From positions 27,952 to 91,951 of the forward strand of contig NZ_RWIN01000082.1 in assembly GCF_009761815.1 (NCBI RefSeq): DNA of 64,000 nucleotides, given 5' to 3'. The position numbers and the translations under genes are program-made. Of the stretch, positions 50,472 to 57,934 are shown piece after piece; positions within the stretch are counted from its first letter, which is position 1, and each line of letters begins with the position of its first letter. The stretch is from Pseudomonas sp. PB120. GTDB lineage: Bacteria > Pseudomonadota > Gammaproteobacteria > Pseudomonadales > Pseudomonadaceae. The notes under the pieces were generated by a model. That model ran no database searches. It had not been told where the DNA came from and worked only from the letters and a program-made list of their open reading frames with translations.

Positions 50472-51076
50472 ACCCGAACATTCCGAGCATCGACCAACTC
50501 AAGGAAATCGCCCTGCCCGCGCCGGTCAGTTATGCGCCGCAGACGTGGGGGTGGTGGGTGTTGCTTGGCTTGTTGGTGGTCGCTGTTTTGCTGGTGAGTG
50601 CACGGCGATATTGGCAGTGGCGCCGGGACCGTTACCGGCGTGAGGCGTTGGTGCGGTTGGCGCAGTTGCAAAAGCGCAGCGATGACCTGAATGCGTTACG
50701 TGAATTGCCGGAATTGCTCAAACGCGTGGCCATATCCATGCCTCCAACCCACCACACACCCCCTGTGGGAGCGAGCCTGCTCGCGATGAGGCAGGCACAT
50801 TCAACATCAATGCTGACTGACAAAACGCTATCGTCGGAACGCCGCCCGGAGACAGGCTCGCTCCTACAGGGGGATGTTGGTGCGCTTGGGGGTGGGGATT
50901 GGCAGGCGTTTTTGGAGCGACACAGTAAGCAGCCGATACCGGCAGATTTCAGCCAGCAACTCGCACAGCTGGCCTACGCACCCGACGCAACCTTGCAAGC
51001 CTTGCCCGCCGACCAGCGTCAACAGCTGTTCGACACCTGCAAACTCTGGGTGGAGCATCATCATGTGGCAGCTTGA
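50468..51076 (+). CDS. DUF4381 membrane protein carrying an in-frame REPIN
   Basis: Protein of 202 residues with one membrane helix (WWVLLGLLVVAVLLVSARRYW), then the DUF4381 pattern (RREALVRLAQL, LRELPELLKRVAIS ... DWQAFLERH, LAQLAYAP, LFDTCKLWVEHHH). DUF4381 proteins are normally around 150-165 residues. Here about 40 extra residues (roughly 91-135, including PVGASLLAM and [14 protein letters not shown]) are the translation of a REPIN, and the frame is kept. The insertion falls between two helices of the cytoplasmic domain. Overlaps DUF58 by 4 bases and the next VWA gene by 14. Confidence 0.9.
   Translation: MNPNIPSIDQLKEIALPAPVSYAPQTWGWWVLLGLLVVAVLLVSARRYWQWRRDRYRREALVRLAQLQKRSDDLNALRELPELLKRVAISMPPTHHTPPVGASLLAMRQAHSTSMLTDKTLSSERRPETGSLLQGDVGALGGGDWQAFLERHSKQPIPADFSQQLAQLAYAPDATLQALPADQRQQLFDTCKLWVEHHHVAA
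50759..50872. repeat. REPIN inside DUF4381 coding sequence
   Basis: Left REP CCTGTGGGAGCGAGCCTGCT and right REP CAGGCTCGCTCCTACAGG, with the GTCGGAACGCCGCCCGGAG arm variant. About 114 bases, a multiple of three, and free of stop codons in the gene's frame. Confidence 0.9.
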
Positions 51077-52055
51077 TTACCCGTGGCTGTTATTGCTGCT
51101 GCCGCTGCCGTGGTTCGGCTACCGTTACCTGCCCGATTACCGCGAGGCCCGCAGCGCCGTGCGCGTGCCGTTTTTCGGTGCCATGAGCCGCGCGGTCGGC
51201 CAGACGCCGAGCCAGGCCGGCACGCGCAGCAATCGCTGGCAGTTGCTGCTCAACCTGCTGGTGTGGGCGCTGTTGCTGGTGGCGGCGGCGCGGCCGGTGC
51301 TCGTGGAAAAACCCATCGAACGTCAGCAACCGGTGCGCGATCTGATGCTCGCCATCGACATTTCCCAGTCAATGGAAACCACCGATTTCACCGACGCCAA
51401 TGGCCAGAAAATCAATCGCCTGGCAGCGGTCAAGGAGGTGGTGAAAGGTTTTATCGACAAGCGTAAAGACGATCGCCTCGGCCTGATCGTCTTCGGCAGC
51501 GGCGCCTATCCGCAGGCGCCGCTGACCCTGGATCACGCCAGCCTGTCGCTGCTGCTCGACGACACTGGCATCGGCATGGCCGGCCCCAACACGGCCATCG
51601 GCGACGCCATCGGGCTGAGCCTGAAACTGCTCGACCAGGCCCACGAACAGGAAAAAGTCCTGATCCTGCTCACCGACGGCAATGACACCAGCAGCGCCAT
51701 CACCCCGGACCACGCGGCCGCCATGGCCGCCGCCAAGGGTGTGGTGATTCACACCATCGGCATTGGCGACCCGACGGCGGAAGGCGAAGCCAAGGTCAAC
51801 CTGCAAGGCTTGCAGCAGATCGCCGAGGCCACGGGCGGCAAGTTCTTCCGTGCCGAGGACCGTACGGCACTGGATCAGGTCTACAGCACCCTCGACCAGC
51901 TCACGCCGCATCAAGTGAAAACCCTCAGTCACCAGCCGAAAAAGGACCTGTTCTGGTGGCCACTTGGCGCCGCCATCGGTTTGCTGGCGCTGTATCACCT
52001 GGGCGCCCTGCTCCGCCCGCACTTGGCGTTTGCCCGCCAGCGACGGGAGGTTTGA
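51063..52055 (+). CDS. VWA domain membrane protein (BatA-like)
   Basis: Protein of 330 residues: an N-terminal helix (LLLLLPLPWFGYRYL), a second helix at about 60-77, a von Willebrand A domain with an intact MIDAS (DISQS, Asp99-Ser101-Ser103; later LTDGNDTS), and a C-terminal helix (WPLGAAIGLLALYHLGALL). This is the topology of BatA/BatB proteins, with the VWA domain in the periplasm. The start overlaps the DUF4381 stop by 14 bases. It likely binds metal-dependently to an envelope target and works with the MoxR ATPase. Confidence 0.92.
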   Translation: MWQLDYPWLLLLLPLPWFGYRYLPDYREARSAVRVPFFGAMSRAVGQTPSQAGTRSNRWQLLLNLLVWALLLVAAARPVLVEKPIERQQPVRDLMLAIDISQSMETTDFTDANGQKINRLAAVKEVVKGFIDKRKDDRLGLIVFGSGAYPQAPLTLDHASLSLLLDDTGIGMAGPNTAIGDAIGLSLKLLDQAHEQEKVLILLTDGNDTSSAITPDHAAAMAAAKGVVIHTIGIGDPTAEGEAKVNLQGLQQIAEATGGKFFRAEDRTALDQVYSTLDQLTPHQVKTLSHQPKKDLFWWPLGAAIGLLALYHLGALLRPHLAFARQRREV

Positions 52056-52056
52056 G

Positions 52057-53637
52057 ATGGACATCAACCTCAGCGACTTCCATTTCCTGCGCCCGTTCTG
52101 GCTATTGCTGGTGCTGTTCGCCGCATTGCTGCCGCTGCTGTGGCGCCGTAGTCGCGATTTGCAACGGCGCCTGCGCAGCAACATCGCCCCGCACTTGCTG
52201 CCGCATCTGCTGATCACCCCACAAGACAAGCAACGGCTGCGGCCGGTGCACCTGGTCTGTGGGTTGCTGATAGTGGGCGCCATTGCGGCCGCCGGACCGA
52301 CCTGGGAACAGGACCGCCCGGACTTTCTGGAAAACCGCGCGCCACTGATTATTGCCATCGACCTGTCGCCCTCGATGGACGCCACCGACGTACAGCCCAG
52401 TCGCCTCGAAGCGGTCAAACACAAACTCCACGACCTGATCCAGCGCCGCGCCGGTGCGCGCAATGCGCTGATCGCCTACGCCGGCAGCGCCCACCTGGTG
52501 CTGCCGGCAACCGACGACCCGGCGCTGCTCGACACTTTTATCCAGGCATTGAGCACCGACCTGATCGGCAAGCAGGGGAAGAATGTCGGCGCGGTCATCG
52601 ATCAGGCCAAGCGTCTGCTGGCCGCCGAAAAAACCCCGGGCACCTTGTTGTTGATCACTGACGGCGCCGACGTCTCGCAGCTCGGCGGCCTGGACAAACA
52701 GCTGAGCGACAGCGCGCTGCAAGTGCTGATCCTCGCTGTCGGCAGCGAGGACGGCGGGATCATCCACAACGCCAGCGGCCAGCCGCGCACCGACAGCAAC
52801 GGTCGTCCGGTGCTCGGCAGTTTCGATCAGGCAGCACTCAAGCAACTCGCCTCGGCGGTGGACGCGCCGCTGGGTAGCCTGACGCTCGATAACGATGATC
52901 TGGACTGGATCGAACTGCACGCCGAGCAGCATTTCCAGAGCGCCAGCGATGAACAGCGTGAGTTGCACTGGAAGGACGCCGGTTACTGGCTGTGCTGGCC
53001 ATTGTTGTTGCTCGCGTTTTTCAGCGTGCGCAAGGGCTGGAGCCTGAACTGGATAGCCGGGTTGTTGTTGGCACTGGGCATTGGATTTCAACCGACAACG
53101 GCTGAAGCCAACGCGTTGACCGACGCGTTTTTCACCCCGGACCAGCAAGGTCGCTGGGCCTTTGAACATGAACATTTCCCGCAGGCCGCCGCACATTTTG
53201 TCGACCCTTACTGGAAAGGCATCGCGGCCTATAACGCCGCTGATTTCGACCTGGCCCTGGCGAGCTTTGCGCGGCTGGAAACGCCGCAAGCGTATTTCTA
53301 CCTGGGCAATATTTATGTGCGGCGCTTCAAGTTCGACGAGGCCATCGCCGCCTACACCCAGGCGTTGAAGTTGCAGCCGCAGTTCCCTGAAGCCACCGCC
53401 AACCTTGCCCTGGCGATTGCGTTGCAGAAGGACACCGAAAGCGCCGAGAAGAATGCGCCCGAGGTCAAACCTGACGAAATCAAGATGGACAAGGCTCCGG
53501 GCAAGGGCAAGAGCAAATCCGTGCAGACCGAGCAGGCGGCTTCGGATGAGTTGTGGTTACAGAACCTGACGACTTCGCCGGCGAAGTTCCTGAAGCAGAA
53601 GTTCAATTTGCAGGATCAGGTGGGGGGCAAGCCATGA
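52057..53637 (+). CDS. VWA-TPR membrane protein (BatB-BatC fusion type)
   Basis: Protein of 526 residues. Two N-terminal helices are followed by a VWA domain with MIDAS DLSPS (Asp102-Ser104-Ser106) and [10 protein letters not shown], two helices at about 310-350 ([27 protein letters not shown]), then TPR repeats ([34 protein letters not shown]) and a Lys-rich tail. It combines what are separate BatB and BatC proteins in some bacteria. It starts 1 base after the preceding stop, with GGGAGG ahead. Confidence 0.92.
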   Translation: MDINLSDFHFLRPFWLLLVLFAALLPLLWRRSRDLQRRLRSNIAPHLLPHLLITPQDKQRLRPVHLVCGLLIVGAIAAAGPTWEQDRPDFLENRAPLIIAIDLSPSMDATDVQPSRLEAVKHKLHDLIQRRAGARNALIAYAGSAHLVLPATDDPALLDTFIQALSTDLIGKQGKNVGAVIDQAKRLLAAEKTPGTLLLITDGADVSQLGGLDKQLSDSALQVLILAVGSEDGGIIHNASGQPRTDSNGRPVLGSFDQAALKQLASAVDAPLGSLTLDNDDLDWIELHAEQHFQSASDEQRELHWKDAGYWLCWPLLLLAFFSVRKGWSLNWIAGLLLALGIGFQPTTAEANALTDAFFTPDQQGRWAFEHEHFPQAAAHFVDPYWKGIAAYNAADFDLALASFARLETPQAYFYLGNIYVRRFKFDEAIAAYTQALKLQPQFPEATANLALAIALQKDTESAEKNAPEVKPDEIKMDKAPGKGKSKSVQTEQAASDELWLQNLTTSPAKFLKQKFNLQDQVGGKP

Positions 53638-55076
53638 ACCGTCTGAAAGACCGAGTCGCATCCATCGCGAGCAGGCTCGCTCCTACAGTTGAATCGCGTG
53701 CACCACAAATCCCCTGTGGGAGCGAGCCTGTCTCCGGGCGGCGTTCCGACGATGGCGTCCACCCAGTCACCACAAACTTCAGCACCCTACTCCTCTGCCT
53801 GATCACCACCGTCACCCTGGCCGCCGAACCCGACCTCAGGGTCCAGGCCACCCTGCAACCCGCCAGCACCGTCATGGTCGGCGGCATTCTCGAACTGCAA
53901 CTCGACATCCTCACCGACAGCTGGTTCACCGACGCCCCGACCCTGCCTGACCTGAAACTGCCCGGGGCACTGGTCTTGCCCCCGGACGGTCACGCCGAGC
54001 ACATCAACCAGACGCTGGACGGCAAGTCCTTCAACGGCATGCGCTACAGCTACCGCATCACCCCGAACCTGGCGCAAGGTTTCGACATCCCCGCCCTGAC
54101 CGTGCACGCCACGCCGGGTCAGGCTACGACCGGGCTGAGCGCGCAAAGCCAGCCGCTGCACTTCACCGCCGCACAACCGCCGGGCTTCAAACCCGGTGAA
54201 CCGGTGCTGGTTGCCCAAGCGCTGCGCTTCACGCAAACCGTGCAAAACTCGGCGACGCCCTTGAAAGTCGGCGACAGCATCACCCGGCAACTGACGCTGC
54301 AGGCCGATGGCACACTGGCCATGTCGCTGCCAACGCCGTCACTGGCCGACGCCAGCGGTTTGAGTCGTTACCTGAAGACTCCCCAGGTCAGCAATCTGAA
54401 TGACGGCCGTGGCAACTTCGTGGGCGGGCAACGCATCGACACCGTCACCTACCGGATCGACACCGAGGGCGCCCACAGCCTGCCGGCCATCGAGCTGAAA
54501 TGGTGGGATGCGAGCAGCCAGCAAACGCGGACCGCCCAGGTCCCGGCCATCACTTTTGAAGCGAGCGCCAACAGCGCTTACAAACCCGTTTTCTCCCTCA
54601 CTGAAGACCTGAAAAAACTCGGCCAGCAAAGTCGCCTGCACGTTTCCGGACACGGGTTTGTCATCGTGATGTTACTGGTCGTCCTGGCGTTGCTCGGCTG
54701 GTTTGTCCGCCCCTTCGTCCACCGTGCATACCTTGCAGCACAGGCCCGGCGCCGTGCCCGACACGATGCCTGGCTGCAATCCGCCGACTACGCCTGGCGG
54801 CAGATCCCGCCACAACTGGATGGCAACCCCGCGCAACTGAGCGCGCTGTACCTCTGGGCCAGGCGCAGCCGCATGGGCCTGAAGCTGAGCAACATCGGCC
54901 CGCGCCTGCAAACCCTGCTGCGCGCTTGCTACGGCCGCGCGCCGACACAAGACCTGGCGCTGCGGCAACTCAAGGACTCCTTGGCTACGCTGCACCATCA
55001 GGCCAAACGCAATACGGTCTCAAATACTGCTGCGTTACGGCCGCTCAATCCCGTTCACGAGAAGGACTTCCCATGA
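53634..55076 (+). CDS. BatD-like protein with REPIN in its N-terminal region
   Basis: Protein of 480 residues, BatD/DUF7939 type: signal segment ([15 protein letters not shown]) at about residues 53-66, tandem Ig-like domains ([35 protein letters not shown]), a membrane helix ([16 protein letters not shown]) and a cytoplasmic tail. The ATG at 53634 overlaps the previous stop as ATGA. The 45 or so residues before the signal segment are mostly the translation of a REPIN ([14 protein letters not shown] and beyond). No in-frame ATG, GTG or TTG occurs between the element and the signal segment, so translation must pass through it. The n-region is therefore unusually long. Confidence 0.88.
   Translation: MNRLKDRVASIASRLAPTVESRAPQIPCGSEPVSGRRSDDGVHPVTTNFSTLLLCLITTVTLAAEPDLRVQATLQPASTVMVGGILELQLDILTDSWFTDAPTLPDLKLPGALVLPPDGHAEHINQTLDGKSFNGMRYSYRITPNLAQGFDIPALTVHATPGQATTGLSAQSQPLHFTAAQPPGFKPGEPVLVAQALRFTQTVQNSATPLKVGDSITRQLTLQADGTLAMSLPTPSLADASGLSRYLKTPQVSNLNDGRGNFVGGQRIDTVTYRIDTEGAHSLPAIELKWWDASSQQTRTAQVPAITFEASANSAYKPVFSLTEDLKKLGQQSRLHVSGHGFVIVMLLVVLALLGWFVRPFVHRAYLAAQARRRARHDAWLQSADYAWRQIPPQLDGNPAQLSALYLWARRSRMGLKLSNIGPRLQTLLRACYGRAPTQDLALRQLKDSLATLHHQAKRNTVSNTAALRPLNPVHEKDFP
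53663..53755. repeat. REPIN inside batD-like coding sequence
   Basis: CATCGCGAGCAGGCTCGCTC and CTGTGGGAGCGAGCCTGTCT, followed by the CCGGGCGGCGTTCCGACGAT arm. Same arm variant as the REPIN in the DUF4381 gene but in opposite orientation. Confidence 0.9.
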
Positions 55077-56101
55077 CGAACCCGATAGCAAACCACCAGC
55101 GCCACGGGCTGAAGCTGCTCCTGGCCATGGCCCTGAGCCTGCCGTTGCTGGCCCTTGCCGCCGGGCCATTGCCTTCATGGAATGACGGCCCATCGAAGAA
55201 AAGCATCGTCGAGTTTGTTCAAGCGGTGACTGATCAAGGCAGCAAGGACTTCGTCAAACCCGAAGACCGCATCGCCGTGTTCGATAACGACGGCACCTTA
55301 TGGAGCGAGCAACCGATGTACTTCGAATTGCTGTTCGCCCTGGAGGAAGTCAAGCGCACCGCACCGCAGCACCCGGACTGGAAAACCACCCAGCCGTTCA
55401 AGGCCGTTCTGGAGAACGATCACAAGGCACTGGCCGCCTCCGGCATGGAAGGCATCATGAAAATCTTCGGGGCCACCCACACCGGCATGACCACCGAAGC
55501 CTTCGACGACTACGCCAAGACCTGGCTGAGCCAGGCTAAACACCCCAAGACCGGTAAGCCGTACACCGAAATGATCTTCCAGCCGATGCTGGAAATGCTC
55601 GATTACCTGCGCAGCCAGGACTTCAAGACCTACATCGTCTCTGGCGGCGACACCGGGTTCATGCGCGCCTTCGCCGAGAAGGTCTACGGCATTCCACCAG
55701 AGCAAGTGATCGGCACCACGTTTGTCACGGCGTTCCAATACAAGGACGGCAAGGCCTCGATTTTGCGCACCCCGAAACTGGCGCACAACGACGACGGCCC
55801 GGGCAAACCCGAGAGCATCGACGCGGTCATCGGCAAGCGCCCGATCCTCGCCTTTGGCAACTCCGACGGCGACCTGCAGATGTTGCAATGGACCGCCGAC
55901 GGGTCGGGCAAACGTTTCATGGGGCTGGTGCATCACACCGACGCCAAGCGCGAATGGGCCTACGACCGCCAATCCGACATCGGCCGACTGGACAAGGCCC
56001 TGGACGAAGCAAAAACACGTGGCTGGACGGTCGTGGACATGGCCGCCGAATGGCGCCGGATCTACCCGTTTGAGACCGCCACACCCGAGCAAGTGCAATA
56101 A
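55073..56101 (+). CDS. Secreted HAD-family phosphatase
   Basis: Protein of 342 residues with a signal peptide ([18 protein letters not shown], cleavage near residue 30). HAD motif I is DNDGTLW with Asp71 and Asp73, motif II is [10 protein letters not shown], and motif IV is [13 protein letters not shown]. It resembles the PSPase-like secreted HAD proteins often found beside sulfatases and DUF1254 genes. It should hydrolyse phosphomonoesters in the periplasm. Starts with a 4-base overlap after the batD-like gene, so it is translated from the same mRNA. Confidence 0.9.
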   Translation: MTNPIANHQRHGLKLLLAMALSLPLLALAAGPLPSWNDGPSKKSIVEFVQAVTDQGSKDFVKPEDRIAVFDNDGTLWSEQPMYFELLFALEEVKRTAPQHPDWKTTQPFKAVLENDHKALAASGMEGIMKIFGATHTGMTTEAFDDYAKTWLSQAKHPKTGKPYTEMIFQPMLEMLDYLRSQDFKTYIVSGGDTGFMRAFAEKVYGIPPEQVIGTTFVTAFQYKDGKASILRTPKLAHNDDGPGKPESIDAVIGKRPILAFGNSDGDLQMLQWTADGSGKRFMGLVHHTDAKREWAYDRQSDIGRLDKALDEAKTRGWTVVDMAAEWRRIYPFETATPEQVQ

Positions 56102-56174
56102 AAAAGCGTGACGCAGGACTGCAATAAACGTTTGTCGCGATTGAGCGGCGCAAGTGAGCAAAGGAGCTAGTCAG

Positions 56175-57761
56175 ATGACTCGCATACACAAGTGGCTACC
56201 GAAACTCGCCCTGGTGGCAGCCTCGGTGATGGCGATTTCGGCAACTGCCGGGGCCGCTGAAAAACCCAACATTCTCGTGATCTTTGGCGATGACATCGGG
56301 CAGACCAACATCAGTGCGTATTCCATGGGAGTGGTCGGCTACAAGACGCCGAACATCGACCGGATTGCCAAAGAAGGCATGATGTTCACCGACTATTACG
56401 CGGAGAACAGCTGCACGGCCGGACGCTCGTCATTCATCACCGGCCAGACGCCATTGCGCACTGGTCTGTCGAAAGTGGGGGCACCGGGTGCACCGGTCGG
56501 CCTGCAAAAACGCGACATCACCATCGCCCAGGCGCTGAAGTCTCAGGGCTATGCCACGGGCCAGTTCGGCAAGAACCACCTGGGCGACAAGGACGAGTAC
56601 CTGCCAACCAACCACGGTTTCGATGAGTTCTTCGGCAACCTGTATCACCTCAACGCCGAGGAAGAGCCTGAACGCCCGTACTGGCCGAAAGATGACCCTG
56701 AGTTCCTCAAATCCTATGCCCCGCGTGGCGTGATCCACAGCTTCGCTGACGGCAAGATCGAAGACACCGGCGCGCTGACCACCAAGCGCATGGAAACCAT
56801 CGACGACGAAACCACCGCGGCCGCGCAAGCGTTCATCGAGAAACAGGCCAAGGCCGACAAACCGTTCTTCGTCTGGATGAACACCACCCGCATGCACGTG
56901 TTCACCCACGTGCGTGACTCGATGAAGGGCCAGAGCGGCATGCCTGGCAACGAGTACGCGGACGGCATGCTGGAGCACGACGGCGACGTCGGCAAACTGC
57001 TGAAAACCCTCGATGACCTGAAAATCACCGACAACACCATCGTTGTCTACACCACCGACAACGGCCCGAACCAGTTCTCCTGGCCGGACGCGGCGACCAC
57101 GCCGTTCCGTAACGAGAAGAACTCCAACTGGGAAGGTGCCTACCGCGTTCCGGCGATTGTGCGCTGGCCCGGTCACATCAAGGCGGGTGAAGTCTCCAAC
57201 GAGATGTTCTCCGGCCTGGACTGGTTCCCGACCTTGCTGGCTGTAGCGGGCGATGCCGATGTGAAGAACAAGCTCCTGAAAGGCTGGGCCCCGACGTCTG
57301 GCGGTGCCAACTTCAAGGTGCATCTGGACGGCTACAACCAGCTGCCTTACCTGACCGGCCAACAGCCTAAAGGCGAGCGCAAGGAGTTCTACTACTTCAA
57401 CGATGACGGTGTGCTGGTGTCGATGCGCTTCGATAACTGGAAAGCGGTATTCTGCGAACAACGCGCGCCTGGGGGTTTCCCGGTCTGGAGCGAACCGTTC
57501 GTGTGCCTGCGAGTGCCGAAAATTTTCAACCTGCGCATGGACCCGTATGAGCGCGCAGACGTCGTTTCCGATCAGTATTACGATTGGCAAACCAAAAACG
57601 TCTATCTGGTAGCCCAGGCGACCGGCAAGGCAGCGATGTTCCTGCAGACCTTCATCCAGTACCCGCCAAGCCAGAAACCGGCCAGCTTCAGTGTTGACCA
57701 GATCCGTACGGCGGTGGACGCAAAAATCGCTGAAGAAATGAAGAAACAACCTGCACAGTAA
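56175..57761 (+). CDS. Secreted arylsulfatase-family sulfatase
   Basis: Protein of 528 residues with a signal peptide (AASVMAISATAGAAEK). The alkaline-phosphatase-like core has the metal site (VIFGDDIGQTN), the formylglycine motif CTAGR with Cys80 in NSCTAGRSSFITGQ, and YTTDNGPN near residue 290. Cys80 must be converted to formylglycine for activity. No formylglycine-generating or radical maturase gene is in the window, so the maturase must act from elsewhere. The motif has Ala where many sulfatases have Pro. AAGGAG lies 8 bases ahead of ATG 56175. It is 73 bases after the HAD gene, and the last gene before the terminator. Confidence 0.92.
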   Translation: MTRIHKWLPKLALVAASVMAISATAGAAEKPNILVIFGDDIGQTNISAYSMGVVGYKTPNIDRIAKEGMMFTDYYAENSCTAGRSSFITGQTPLRTGLSKVGAPGAPVGLQKRDITIAQALKSQGYATGQFGKNHLGDKDEYLPTNHGFDEFFGNLYHLNAEEEPERPYWPKDDPEFLKSYAPRGVIHSFADGKIEDTGALTTKRMETIDDETTAAAQAFIEKQAKADKPFFVWMNTTRMHVFTHVRDSMKGQSGMPGNEYADGMLEHDGDVGKLLKTLDDLKITDNTIVVYTTDNGPNQFSWPDAATTPFRNEKNSNWEGAYRVPAIVRWPGHIKAGEVSNEMFSGLDWFPTLLAVAGDADVKNKLLKGWAPTSGGANFKVHLDGYNQLPYLTGQQPKGERKEFYYFNDDGVLVSMRFDNWKAVFCEQRAPGGFPVWSEPFVCLRVPKIFNLRMDPYERADVVSDQYYDWQTKNVYLVAQATGKAAMFLQTFIQYPPSQKPASFSVDQIRTAVDAKIAEEMKKQPAQ

Positions 57762-57773
57762 GACCGCTTGACC

Positions 57774-57808
57774 GCCGCTCGCCTTCATCGGCGAGTGGCC
57801 TTATTTTC
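57774..57808 (+). terminator. Intrinsic terminator closing the envelope operon
   Basis: GCCGCTCGCC, loop TTCATC, GGCGAGTGGC, then CTTATTTT: a 10-base stem with one G-U pair, 12 bases after the sulfatase stop. Confidence 0.85.
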
Positions 57809-57829
57809 GGCTTGAGGCCGCGTTGGTGT

Positions 57830-57886
57830 CATCGCCAGCAGGCTGGCTCCCACCGTTTTTTGTGAGAGCCAGCCTGCTGGCGATGG
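57830..57886. repeat. REPIN with CCAGCAGGCTGG core
   Basis: CATCGCCAGCAGGCTGGCTC and GAGCCAGCCTGCTGGCGATG, inverted, with only about 13 bases between them. The central palindrome is CCAGCAGGCTGG instead of the CGAGCAGGCTCG found elsewhere in the window. Confidence 0.85.
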
Positions 57887-57934
57887 GGCCGGCACAGTCC
57901 CAGGTTTTTTCAAATTGAAACAAGGCAGTCCGCA

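Noticed and set aside
53752..53754. ATG after the REPIN as an alternative batD start
   Set aside because: It is out of frame with the BatD-like protein.
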